The notes beneath the pieces are model-generated. The model made no database searches, had not been told where the DNA came from, and was given only the letters and a program-made list of their open reading frames with translations. Of a DNA stretch of 64,000 bases, positions 10,376 through 21,810 are shown piece after piece; position 1 is the first letter of the stretch; each line of letters opens with the position of its first letter. The translations under genes were made by a program, and so were the position numbers. This stretch comes from Rotaria sordida (taxonomy: Eukaryota > Rotifera > Eurotatoria > Philodinida > Philodinidae): positions 53,997 through 117,996 of the forward strand of contig CAJNOL010000620.1 in assembly GCA_905250125.1 (NCBI GenBank), written 5' to 3'.

Positions 10376-13300
10376 TTTATCAAATGACCTTCGTCAAATA
10401 TTTTCATCAATTTTAATAAGGAAAGAGAAAAAAAACAAAATCATTGGTCAACATTTTCTTTTTTTCTTTTTTCTTTTTTTCTTCGAAATGAAAAATCTAG
10501 TTCATTGAAATGGAAGAATATATTCTTGTTAAACTAGTGGGATTATATCCTCATAATCAATTATATAATCTTCAATTGATAAGCTGATCCTTGATCATAT
10601 TACATCATTATTATGTTCTCTTTCTTTCATCTTTTCTTCAACTATACTCATTTAATAATACATTAAATAAATCATTCAAATATTTTATATATTTCATCAA
10701 ACATCATTTATATTTTAGAAAAAAAAAAAAAAAAAAACATATTGATTTATTTTTGTTTTTATAGAAAAAAAAATCGAATTGATAAAATGTAAATGTGAGA
10801 TTAAATGAAGTGTAAGATGTTAATGAAAGCATAAATTGATTTAATTGATCTGAATTTGATATAAATATATTGTTATCATGTTTATTCCTATGATTAGTTT
10901 TTCGAAAAATCTTTCAAAAGAATTTGTTAATTGTTTGTTAAAAAAAATGAAATAAATCTTAATATGAAAGTCAATAGAATATAACGAAGAAATTTTTCAT
11001 ATATATATATAAATATATATCTTTGCTTTTTTTCTTTTGTTCACTTTTTCTAAAAAGCACCTGCAAATATATCAAACAAATCAACTTGCCGCTCTTCCTT
11101 TTCGTGTCTTATTGACTATTTTCATAACAAAAACACACACATCTATGATTAACTTTAAAGAAAATGAAAAGAAAAGAAATATGTTATTCATTTCTTTTTT
11201 TTTTCTTAAAGAAATAATTCTATTGAATTTTTATTTAATCAAATTTTTATTGAGAATTTGTTATTCGTAAAAGAATTTTTTTAAATTTATTTATTAATTT
11301 AACTAAGATTTATCTTTGTTGGTAATAGATTCAATTTGAAAGAATTTAACTAAAATGACATTTTTTATATTTCGAATTGATTATAAATAGTAATTAGTTA
11401 AGTAAATCATGAAAAAATTGTATACTCCTTATTTAACAGAAATTAAAAAAATGAAATCATTGAAAGTATTTTTCAATGAAATTATTTATTTACTTTAAAA
11501 TAAAATTTTTATCAATTTGAATATTCGAATATTTATTCATATTAATAAATCGAATATAATATTATTTAAAATATATTTTAGAAAAAACTATTCAATTAAA
11601 ATAATAATCAAACAATTCATTTCATTTATTATTAAATTTAGCTAAATAATCGATTTTCATTTCAATGATAAATCATTTTTTATTTTATTTATCGACAATC
11701 AGAGAATAGAGAACGAATCATTTTCGAATTGGATCGATTATTTTCTTTCAATTATATATTTCAATATCAATTTTTAAAAAAAATGATTTAGTCCCATTTG
11801 GGTGATATTCGATCATCTCTCAGTTGGATCCGATCTCAATTCGGTTAGATTTTATTATATCGAAAATCGAATCCTTTCAAGTTCGTTGTTAATTAATCAA
11901 ATAAAAATAAATTAATAACCAAACAGTTTTACTCATTTAAATAATTCATTCTCAATTGCTTATTTATTGAATAGAATCGATATTATTAGCTGGATTAAAC
12001 CAAATAATGTATCATCGATCATTCTTAAAATAGATTTATTCAATCTCAAAGATAAATAACAATAAAAAGACTATTATTCATAGGTAGATATCACATAGGT
12101 AGATATCATTATGGATCTTTTTATCTTATTTTCAACCTTTTCAATATCCTATAAAACAAGAGTAGAATAACTATCAGAGAATAACGCTATTATCTAAGAC
12201 CATCCCCAACTTCTTCTTCGCTTCAATCAACACACCAATAGCCAATTGATACATTTTACAATAAAGAATTGAAAATGACACAACTCGAAAAAGAATATTT
12301 TTCTTTTTCATTTTCATTTTATATATCATTGTCTATCAGTTGAAAATTTCAACAAGTTTTAGATATTATCTTATTATTATTTGTAAAATAAGTTATTCTA
12401 TTATCTATTAAATATAATAATCAATGATTATTATTTATTATATTGAGACCGAACCTGAAAAATGATTAATAATGGGAGTAAAATCATGTCAGATCGATTC
12501 GGAGACTGGAGAAAAAAAAAACAGAAAATTGGTCGATATTGGAGGTTAATCGGGGAGAGAGAGAGAGAAAAGAGAAGATAAAAGAGGAAATTAATTATAT
12601 ATTAATTAAAATAAATATGTTCGAACATTTAAAAATTCTTTTTAATAATCTAAAAGAAGAAAATAAATAAAAATATAAATGTGTCGAATAAATCTATTGT
12701 TTTATTATTCAAAATCAATATAAAGAATAAAAATAATAGATTATTAAAAAGTGTTGTTTTTGTCGGTAATTATTTATTGTTAAAATTTTCTCGTTGAATA
12801 AAGATGAATAAGATTATTCGAAATCTAGATTGATCTATAAAACAAATCAGTCAATAATAATATTATAGTTAACTATTGTTGATAATAAATAATAAAATAT
12901 TCGATAAATGAATATTTATCGATTGAAAAGTAATAACTTATCGTATTTTCTCATTCTTACCAATAAAACTAGCACTAACATTCGTTATGACACCTTTATT
13001 TTCACTTTTTTTTTAAACAAAATTTCGAATTTGATTTTTTTTAAAATTTAAAATGAAAAAGTTTTAACAAAAAAAAGCAAAAGTTATTTGTTATTTGTCA
13101 ATGATAGAATCTGAAAATAATCTGGTTAGATAAAATAGTTTAAAAAAAGTAAACTATATTAGTTGGATATAGTGATATGATTATTACGTCTAGAATCTTT
13201 TTCAAATAAAAAAGAAAAAAAAATTCTTGAAATTTTTCTTTTATATTTAATATCAATATAAAAATGATTATATTATAATCAATCAAGGTAAACCAATGAA

Positions 13301-15559
13301 AAAAAAACGTTTGAATTTTTGATAAATTTTTTTAAATTAAATATTTTATTAATTGTTTTAATAAAAAAAATTCTTTTAATTAAAATCTGGTAATGCACTC
13401 TTATCTGATTTAAAAGTGAATTGTTTAATATATAATATAATTGAGAATATATATGTTTATCGAATCGAGATTCTTTTAGAACGAGGAACACAATATAAAC
13501 AGATTGACAAGCTATTTTGTTAACTTGAAAGAAAAACTCTTCGACGTGTTAATCAACATAAATTGTTGACCAGTTTTGAGAAGATTTTTTTTTCTTTTAA
13601 ATAATAACCTTATTATTTTAATATAATTGAATATATTTTCAAGTTATTCGAATAAAATTTAAAAAACGATTTATTTTATAATGATTTGAAAAATAGTCGA
13701 AACAAATTTCTCATTAATTATATATATCGAATTAATTGAATTTCGATCATTTATTTACTGTTTATTATTTAAATATTATCTTTAACAAAGATGAAATTTT
13801 ATAAATTTCAAATATAATTTATTCATTTAACAATATTTAACTTATCTTTTTTTTTTTTGAGTTCAATAATGAAAAAAGAAAAAAAAAAATCTTTTTCAAG
13901 AATATATGGATGATAATGAGAAATGATTTTAATAAATCGAGATATATTGACTTCTGAGTTATTTTATTGAATTATTTCGTTTATGTTTTTATTTTTGAAA
14001 ATAAAATCGATTTAAATATATATAGATTGAATCTTATCTCAATTATTAAATTCAACTATCTAGATTTAATTAATAAACGAGAATTGAGAATGTTTATTAT
14101 TGATTATTTCTATGATAATATATATATATATATTGACTGAATAAAAATTGTCAAATTAAAAATAAAAAAAAAAAATGAAAATCAATATAATTAATTGATC
14201 CGATTTATTCTATAGATGAAGAGTTTTTTTTAAAATGTTTAAAAAATGTAACATAAATAATGTTTTTATTTGATATTATTAATAATATTAAAATAAAATC
14301 TAATTCAATATTCGATTAGAGTTTTAAACAAAAATTCCAAATTTTATAATCATATATTATATCAATATAACACATAAAATTTTTTTTTTAATCGAATTAA
14401 AATAAATAAAAAAATTTTTTTTAATTTGACAAAATAATCAATTGAAATGTTAACTGTTAATATAGAATATATTGAAAAAAATCAATTTATTTTCTTTTAA
14501 TAATAAGTTAAATTGATTTGATAAAAGAATTTAGTTTTGTTATTTTTAATGAAATATTTCATTTTATTTAATCTTTATTCAAAGAATTTTTGTTTTCATA
14601 AATCGAATATTTTTTAAAATAAATCATTTTAAACAATCGATATAAAACGAAAGAAAAAAATTTCTTTAAATCTAATAGATATCGAATTTGTCTAAATAAA
14701 AATATGAATTTTTATTTTTTTTCGACTTGTTTATTTTAGTAGGTTTCGACTTAAAAAAATCTTCGAGATAAAATTTATTTATAAAATTTATCTTAAAAAA
14801 AATCTATTTTAAAAAATATCCCGTCTTTTTTTTTTCTTCATGTTATTTATCTTTATTTCGATTTAAAATTAAATTATTTATAAATAATAATATAAAGAAT
14901 TTTCTATGGGAAATATTTGTTATTAGTTTTTTATTATTTTATCGATAATAAAATAAATGATATTAAATAAATAAGATTTGATTGAACGTTGACTATTTCA
15001 ATTTAAAATCTAATAGATTTTTAAAAAATTCTTCTAAATATGATTATTATTCGAATTTACAAAGAATTCAATTTATTAATTAAATTCAATTCGAAGTTAA
15101 ATTATAAAAAGAAAAGAAATATTTTATAAAAAATCAATTTTTAATGATAAGAAAATAAAAATATTGATAGAAATCTTCTTAGAATAAAATCTTGTTAAAG
15201 ATTATAAAATAAAATCTAGTTGAAAATTTCAATAAATCATTTTGGTTCAGTTTGAAAATTTATTTTTCGATTAATAATAAAACAATTTTATATTTGAATA
15301 TTTTCATTCTTTTCGAGTCACTTTTTTAAAATAAAATCAAATTAGTTTTTCATTATTAATAAAATATCTTCGAACAGTTTAATAGAACTAAAATAACTCC
15401 ATTGACGATTCTATTGTGTTATTGTCTACTATATAAGTGAGTAGACTATAGAATCGGTCAGTGTGTTCAGCCGTTTACACGATAAATATTCAAAGAATAG
15501 TTCGATTGTGATGAAATTTTCTATAGAGAATTCTTTCATCAATATCTCGTTCGAGAGAA
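10376..15559. other. AT-rich intergenic DNA
   Basis: More than 5 kb of very AT-rich sequence upstream of the bHLH gene. I see no frame with protein-like composition, no RNA gene and no clear repeat. A long A run occurs at about 10720-10737. Regulatory sequence for the bHLH gene may lie here but cannot be recognised from one sequence. Confidence 0.6.
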
Positions 15560-16210
15560 GAAGATGAGAACGATTGACAGGGACGGTGCGATCAGGGAAT
15601 TATCTTCCTCTGCTCCAGATTATTCGAATTTGAAAATTTTGGGGATCACTTTTCTCAGATTTTTGACAAATTTATTAAGCAACTTTCTCCAATTTTGGAT
15701 AAATGTGCTTGACAATATTTTCTAAACTAGGAGAAAATTCTATTTTTGAGAAGACTTTTAACGAATTTTCTCTGATTTCGAACAAATATATAATAGAAAT
15801 TTTTCAAAAATTGGAGAAAACTGCTTAATAATTTTCTCTGAAATCGAATTTTGTCCGATTTTAGAATAAGTTGATAAATTTATTTTACGGAAATAAGAGA
15901 AAATTGCCTAAAATCATTCTCCAAACTTGAATTTTGTCCGAATTTATAGAAAATTGTTTTATATATTTATCTGAAAGCAGAAAAATCGAATTCCAGAGAA
16001 AACTATTAGGCGATTTTATCCAATTTTGGAGAAATTCTTTAGAAATTTTTTCTAAATTAAAAGAGAATTCAAGTTTCGTGAACAGTTTTGATGGATTTTA
16101 TTCGATTTTGAAGAAATATATTAGACAAATTTTCTCTCATTTAAAGAAAACTTCAATTTGGAGAAGAATTTTTGACCTTCTCAGATTTGAGGAGTGACCC
16201 TTCCTGCTCC
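15560..16210. repeat. Degenerate internally repetitive block
   Basis: Phrases such as AATTTTCTCTGATTTCGAA, GAGAAAATTGC and AATTTTGTCCGA recur irregularly between about 15640 and 16190. Higher-complexity caps (CTTCCTCTGCTCC on the left, CCTTCCTGCTCC on the right) lie at either end. It resembles an old repeat or transposon remnant of unknown class. The 87-codon plus-strand frame inside is probably a by-product. Confidence 0.4.
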
Positions 16211-17040
16211 GACTTCTTCGCGCCGACTCTGATGATTGGTCGAGACCTTGTTGAATTCTAGCAAAAAATTTGACTATTTTCTGTGCGTTTTCTATGGGAA
16301 GATTGACCTAGTTTAGTTTTCATAAAAAATTTTTCTCTCATTATCAAAAAAATGTCAACTATTCTAAACAATTCGATAGAGAATTTTAGCGACTAGAAAA
16401 TAGTATATAAAACATAAATAAACTAGAAGAGTAAATCATCTATTATAAAGAGACCTAGTTGAGGTGTAAGTAATGACTATCAGCTTATCAGTCAATGAAC
16501 TTGAAGAAAATTATTCGCATATCTAGGTCTCCTGCGATCTCTATTCAGTTCGATAGGGAGAGAGAATGGTCACTCGAAAGGGATGAGTCATTGTAGCCTC
16601 TCTAGACATGATTTTCTTAAGATCGTTATTATAATTCTATTCAATTCGATATTATTATCGAATAAAATATCGATGAAAGATAAATATTAAAAAATGTTTT
16701 TATTTGAAAATAAATCGATAAATATAGATTATTTATTCATTCGTTTTCCCAATTATTTAAAATTTGTCAATTATATAAATCAATTAAATCTTCCCTTTAT
16801 ATTTCAAACGATTGAAATAATTTTCATTATTTTTTAGTTAACTAGAAAAAACTTTGAAAATATTTTTTGTTAAAGATAAATCAATATTTTCTTTCTTTAT
16901 TAAACAGTAAAATATTTAATAAAAAAAAAACAAGAATTTACTTTTATAAAAGATAGAATTGAAGAATTAAACAAAAATAAGAAAAAAAAAAGCAATCTTG
17001 TTTAAATAAAAGTAAATGTTTTCAATGTATATATTTATAA
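16211..17040. other. Intergenic, no gene seen
   Basis: AT-rich sequence; a slightly more complex patch at 16430-16610 has no coding potential that I can support. Confidence 0.5.
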
Positions 17041-17051
17041 TAAAATAAAAT

Positions 17052-17600
17052 TTATTTTATTCTTTGAATTCTTTGAGTTAAATTAAATTTAATTGATTGT
17101 AAATCTTGATTAATATCATCTTGACAAGTATCAATTAATTGGATGGCATCTTCAAATAATTGTTTTGCTTTTTTATATTCTTCATTAATAATAAGTTGAT
17201 CAGCATTATTTATATTTAATTGAACTAAATCATAAATTAATTGTTCATAAAGAATTTCATCAAAATGAATAAGACGTTTTGAACCCATTTTTTCTAATAA
17301 ATCTTTATCATTTGTTGTAAATTGTTTATTATCTTGATCATAAACATAAATAAAAAAAACATTTGTTAATGATGCTATTTTACGAAGAAAATCTTCTTCA
17401 GCAAAAACTGATGTTGTTAAGAAAATAACATTTTTATCCTTAATTGAATCATGAATAAAATCATAACATAATGTTGGTTTATCAAATTGTCGAATTGGTG
17501 AAAGAATTTTTCGAAATTTTTCTTTTAATTTTTCATTTCCACCTGGTATTGATCCAATACGCTTATCTAACCATACAAATATCAATGACATTGACGACAT
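17052..17600 (-). CDS. Uncharacterised protein of a bdelloid-type family
   Basis: A single-exon protein of 182 residues. It opens with SLIFVWLDKRIG, then a block ending FDKPTLCYDFIHD, a hydrophobic strand KNVIFLTTSVFAEEDFL, and VFFIYVYDQDNK. The pattern FVWLD..., a Cys-Tyr/Glu-x-Phe/Tyr-Ile helix and a central FIYVYD strand is one I recall as the N-terminal domain of a large bdelloid family, often fused to TPR or ADP-ribosyltransferase domains. Here it is alone, followed by a helical segment (about 125-182) resembling a single helical repeat. Function unknown. It is the last of four tightly spaced minus-strand genes. That it is coding is well supported; the family link is from memory. Confidence 0.7.
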   Translation of the reverse strand: MSSMSLIFVWLDKRIGSIPGGNEKLKEKFRKILSPIRQFDKPTLCYDFIHDSIKDKNVIFLTTSVFAEEDFLRKIASLTNVFFIYVYDQDNKQFTTNDKDLLEKMGSKRLIHFDEILYEQLIYDLVQLNINNADQLIINEEYKKAKQLFEDAIQLIDTCQDDINQDLQSIKFNLTQRIQRIK

Positions 17601-17601
17601 A

Positions 17602-17640
17602 TCAATTCAATTCAATTCAATTCAATTCAATTCAATTCAA
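17602..17640. repeat. Pentanucleotide microsatellite (AATTC)n
   Basis: About eight exact copies of a five-base unit lie just upstream of the start codon of the 17052-17600 gene, within its presumed 5' leader. Confidence 0.95.
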
Positions 17641-17781
17641 CCAACAACTTTATGTATATTTACCTTTTTTTTTTTATTTTTTCTTCCTTCTATTAAAAAT
17701 ATATTTTTTCTTTTGCCTATATTAACATTCAAGAAAAAATAATAGAAAAAACAAAAAAAAAACCGAAAGAAAAGAAAAAGA

Positions 17782-19032
17782 TTATGTTGTCTTTCCATTA
17801 AATAATTGTTGTAATCTTTCATTTAAAAGTTTTTCTTTGTTTAATAAAGATGATGTATAATTTTTATAAGCAATAAATTCCTAAATATGTTTTTTTGTTA
17901 AATAAATATAGAAAAATAACAAAATTATAAATAAACCTGTTGAAGTTTTTCGATTTTTTCTTCACTTTCAATATATTTCAATTGAGCTTTTTCAACACGA
18001 AGATCACAATTAACACGTTCTTCTTCATTTCTAAAGTAAAATTCGATTGTTAAATAATAAAAAAAAGAAAAAATAAATTAGTTATTAGTTTTTACATAAA
18101 TCTTTGATTAGCTTCATTCAACAAATGTTCCGTTTTAGTTAATTTTTGACGAAGTTTTTCTTCATTAGTCATATATTCCTAATTTAAAAAAATAAAAAAA
18201 AAACCGAGGAAGTATTAAAACAATACATGGAGACGTTTTTCAAGTTGTTTTGTTTGTTGTTCTAATGATTGTTTATTTATTTGTAATTGATCAAGTTGAT
18301 TTAAATGGCCTTGTTCGATTTGTTGAATAGTTTTTTCTTTTTCTTCTATTATTTGTTCGAGATCTTAAAAAAGAAAAAAAAAACTGTTGAAATAATTGGA
18401 AAATTTGAAAAAAAAAGTCAAATAAAACTTCGTAGTTGTGTTCGTATTTGATTGATTTCAATTCGTTGATTGTCAATTATCTGATCTCTTTGTTGAAATT
18501 GTTTGTTTGAATCATGTTTTAAATGATGAAAATTTTCATATGATTCTCTAAGAAATGAAAAAAAAAATAAATTGAAAAAAAAAAAACAAAAAAACGAAAT
18601 TCGTATAAGAAGATACTCTAATAATTTTTCTAATGTTTGAATTTTTTTATATTGAGATGATAATTCTTGTTGGAGATTTTCATATTTATTATTTTCAAAT
18701 AAAAATCTTTTATTTAATTCTTGTTCTTTTAATTCCCATTGAATATTTAATGTTTTTAATTGTTCAATTGTTTTTCTTAATTCTTCGATTTTATCTTTCA
18801 ATCTTTCTTCTTCTTCTAATTTATCACGTAATTCTTCAATTTGTCTTTCTAATTCAATTGAATGTTTATCCAAAGCCATATTTGCTAAAATATATTCATC
18901 ATTTCGTTTCTTTAACATCATTATAAGACGAGCTTGATCATCTATTCTACATTTCATTTTTCCCATTTCGCTTTTTTCATCAGAAGATATTCCTCTAAGA
19001 CGAGATATAATTTCATCTGATTGATCAGCCAT
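17782..19032 (-). CDS. CCDC89: CCDC89-like coiled-coil protein, six exons
   Basis: Exons on the minus strand: 19032-18617, 18547-18429, 18363-18227, 18178-18096, 18030-17937, 17880-17782; all five introns are GT-AG and 51-70 bp, and the joined length (948 nt) is divisible by three, giving 315 residues. The N-terminus RLRGISSDEKSE, CRIDDQARLIMMLKKRNDE and the C-terminus YTSSLLNKEKLLNERLQQL correspond to the conserved ends of vertebrate CCDC89 (about 374 residues), with long heptad-rich coiled coil between. CCDC89 is a testis/cilium-associated coiled-coil protein of uncertain role. A Met 15 codons upstream (19077) is in frame; I chose the later Met because the conserved domain follows it closely, but either is possible. 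Neighbouring genes lie within 200 bp on both sides, same strand. Confidence 0.88.
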
Positions 19033-19191
19033 TGGAATTGTTATATTCGACAACAACAGCCTCCTTCTAGTTTTCAATCAGTTAAGTGAAGAAAAAAAAA
19101 ATAGAGAGAAAAAGAGAAAGACAAAGTAAACATTATTTATATGAGAAGTAATATTTGTCTAAAATAAAAAACAAGAAAAAGAAAAAAAAAA

Positions 19192-19449
19192 TTATTTTTT
19201 ATGAAAATGAAAATGTAAAAGAGGTTTAAGTCCAGATGGAAAATCATCAATAATAAATTGAATATGTTGTGGAAGAGGAAGTGAAGAACGTTGTCTCCAT
19301 GGAATAGTTCGTCTTATTAAAATAGTTGCTTGATCACGTAATGAAGCAGGTGAACATTTTGGCCATTGATCATCTTTAGTTGTTCCATACATATTATCAT
19401 TTCCTCTTTCAGGATAAACAGAATAAATATTAAAAAAAAGAGAATTCAT
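19192..19449 (-). CDS. Small uncharacterised protein (85 aa)
   Basis: An open frame with diverse composition (contains YGTTKDDQWPKCSPASLRD, IRRTIPWRQRSSLPLP, HIQFIIDDFPSG), unlike the AT-rich noise around it. The bases just before the Met are a run of T followed by CAG, a perfect 3' splice acceptor abutting the start codon. This suggests either trans-splicing of a leader or that this is a downstream exon. The compact Pro/Arg/Trp-rich sequence next to a CCDC89 gene is reminiscent in style of small axonemal proteins, but I do not recognise a family. Confidence 0.55.
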   Translation of the reverse strand: MNSLFFNIYSVYPERGNDNMYGTTKDDQWPKCSPASLRDQATILIRRTIPWRQRSSLPLPQHIQFIIDDFPSGLKPLLHFHFHKK

Positions 19450-19516
19450 CTGAAAAAATTTTTTATTTCAAAAAAAAGAAAGAAAAAAAAGACAATAAGA
19501 AAGAAAAAAAAAGAAA

Positions 19517-20152
19517 TTATTTGTTAGCAAGAGCTTGAAGAGCATCTGATAACATATTTCGTTTATATTCTCCTGGATTAGCTTTTTTTGCATGTGATCG
19601 TGATTTACTTCTTTTTTTAAGCCATTTATCAATTGTATGATGAATATCAGATTTATAACGTTCAGCTAAATTTAAAAATTCTTGTTTTGATAATGTTGAA
19701 TATTCTTCAAGACGATCTTTATAATAATTTTCAATTTGTTGATCAGCATGATCACCTTCTAAAAATTCATTTTTACAATGACGTAATTTTGTTGCTAATA
19801 AAGCACAAGCTTTAAGATAATCTCCAATTGATTCATCTGTTTCAGCTTCACGTTTAATTCTTGAATGAAATTTGGAAAATGCTTTAGCACATGATAATTG
19901 TTGTAATGCTTCAATATCATCTTCACTAAATGGTCGAGGTTTTTTACGAAATCCACGTCGTCGTTTTGATTGAAATTGTTTTGTTGAAAATGGATCAAAT
20001 GTAGATTGATTTGAATCTTTATCATCTTTTGTTTGACTTTCATCATCATCAAAATTAATTGATTCATCTATATCAGCTAATAATTGATTTTCAATTGATA
20101 ATGATGATGCAGCAACTGTTTCAGATTTACGTGATCCACGTGTTGGAGCCAT
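19517..20152 (-). CDS. Uncharacterised basic protein (211 aa)
   Basis: A single-exon frame. An acidic Ser/Asp-rich N-terminal third (FDDDESQTKDDKDSNQS) precedes a strongly basic patch (QSKRRRGFRKKPRP, about 64-77), then helical segments and a second basic patch (KKRSKSRSHAKK) near the C-terminus. The basic patches could be nuclear localisation signals. No family recognised. First of the four close-packed minus-strand genes; its stop is 67 bp from the next start. Confidence 0.65.
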   Translation of the reverse strand: MAPTRGSRKSETVAASSLSIENQLLADIDESINFDDDESQTKDDKDSNQSTFDPFSTKQFQSKRRRGFRKKPRPFSEDDIEALQQLSCAKAFSKFHSRIKREAETDESIGDYLKACALLATKLRHCKNEFLEGDHADQQIENYYKDRLEEYSTLSKQEFLNLAERYKSDIHHTIDKWLKKRSKSRSHAKKANPGEYKRNMLSDALQALANK

Positions 20153-21772
20153 TTTGACAAATAGAATTTCTACAATTTTATTTTTCTTTTGTATCAGTTT
20201 GTCTTAAACAACGGTCAAAAGTTCATCCAATGAATGTTCTATTTGAAATAATATCTGCTCACCATTTTATAGTTCAATCGTTCGTTGATTGATTTACTTT
20301 CGATGAATTTTTTTTTCTTTGTTTAATTATTTTCAAATAGAAGAATTTTTTTTTAAAACATTATTTTATAAAATTTTCATTTTTTTTTATTTTGATAAAA
20401 ATTGTTTATTAACGACATCTACCAATAATTGGAGGTATATTTTCAATTTAAAGATAAATCAATAAATCGAATCGAATCGAATCGAATATCTATCGTATTC
20501 TATCTATTTATGATATTAATTCTATTGAAAATAGTCATGGAATTTTTTATTGAATAAAGTTAATCGAATAGAATAATCTTATGTTAAATATAATAAATAT
20601 AAGTTAATATTATAAATTTATCTTATTAGAATACTATAAAAAAAGAGGAAAATGTTTAGAAATAATTAAAATAATAAATAAAATATTGATTATATTAATA
20701 AATCTATTGTTATTTTGAATAACTCTATAGAAATTTGGTTTTGTTGTTTTCAAAGAATAAATCAAGTTTGATTTATCTAAGAAATATTTCTATTGAAAAA
20801 TATTTATTGAAAGATTTTTTCTTATATAAAATGAGAAATGTTTTGTTTTTTTTTTTTGTTAAATATAATAATAAATTGTTCTAGAAATCGATTTATTTAA
20901 TAGATTAAATTAAAGTAAAAGGAGATTTATTTGAAAAATTTTCAAATATATAATAGATAATAAACATGTTTGACGATGATCGATAATATAATAACTAACA
21001 ATTTATTATATTATTTAATTTTGATGATTTTTTCTATAATTTTTCAAAAAAAATCGTTTATAAATGAGTTGTTCTTAATTTATATGAATATATATTCAAG
21101 ATTTATTTATATAAGATAATATAAATAATTGTTTTGTCATAATTCGATAAAATATTTGCAATAAACGAGGAACAATAATCATGTTTACAAAAGTAAAACA
21201 ATTATTATATATAATAAAGTTTTTTTTTTATTATTTTATATAGATTTTCAAATAATAAAAACTTCTATTTATCTTCAATAATAATTTTTTTAAAAATCTT
21301 TTTATCTTAACGATTATTTTGTTAAATAGTCACTTTTCTATCATAGATTTATCCAATATTAATTTAAAAAATATTTTCAACAAATTCATATGTGAAAAAT
21401 AATCAATCTCTTGTTTATAATCATAGAAAAATTCTTTTATTTGTTTGATATTCTCCGAAATTTCTTAAAAAAAATCATTTAAGTTAATTGTTGAAAAATC
21501 TGATAAGGTGAAGATTTATTTATTTCTAATAATTATATTTAATTGATAAATTGTCTGTTTATTCAATATAAATTATCTTTATTAGAATTAATAGATAATA
21601 GATAATAGATAACAAGAGGCAAAGGTTATAGAAGAATTTAAATAAAATATAGTTAAATTGAATTAAATATAAGAGTTTATCTCTCAATATTGACTATTCT
21701 ATTGAATAAAGATGTTTTGGTCATATTATCGTTTTATCTACGATAAATCCGAGCTATATAACAGTAGATAAC
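20153..21772. other. AT-rich intergenic DNA
   Basis: Nothing recognisable apart from a short run of GAATC-type repeats near 20467-20487. Probably includes the upstream region of the minus-strand cluster. Confidence 0.55.
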
Positions 21773-21782
21773 NNNNNNNNNN
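21773..21782. other. Assembly gap (10 N)
   Basis: Ten undetermined bases, the usual placeholder for a scaffold join of unknown size. The following pseudogene may have lost its 5' exons here. Confidence 0.98.
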
Positions 21783-21810
21783 TTTTATTTATCTTAATAA
21801 TAAATATTTG

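Noticed and set aside
18633-18926. Hydrophobic plus-strand frame
   Set aside because: It is antisense to the first CCDC89 exon; the minus-strand exon has homology and splice sites.
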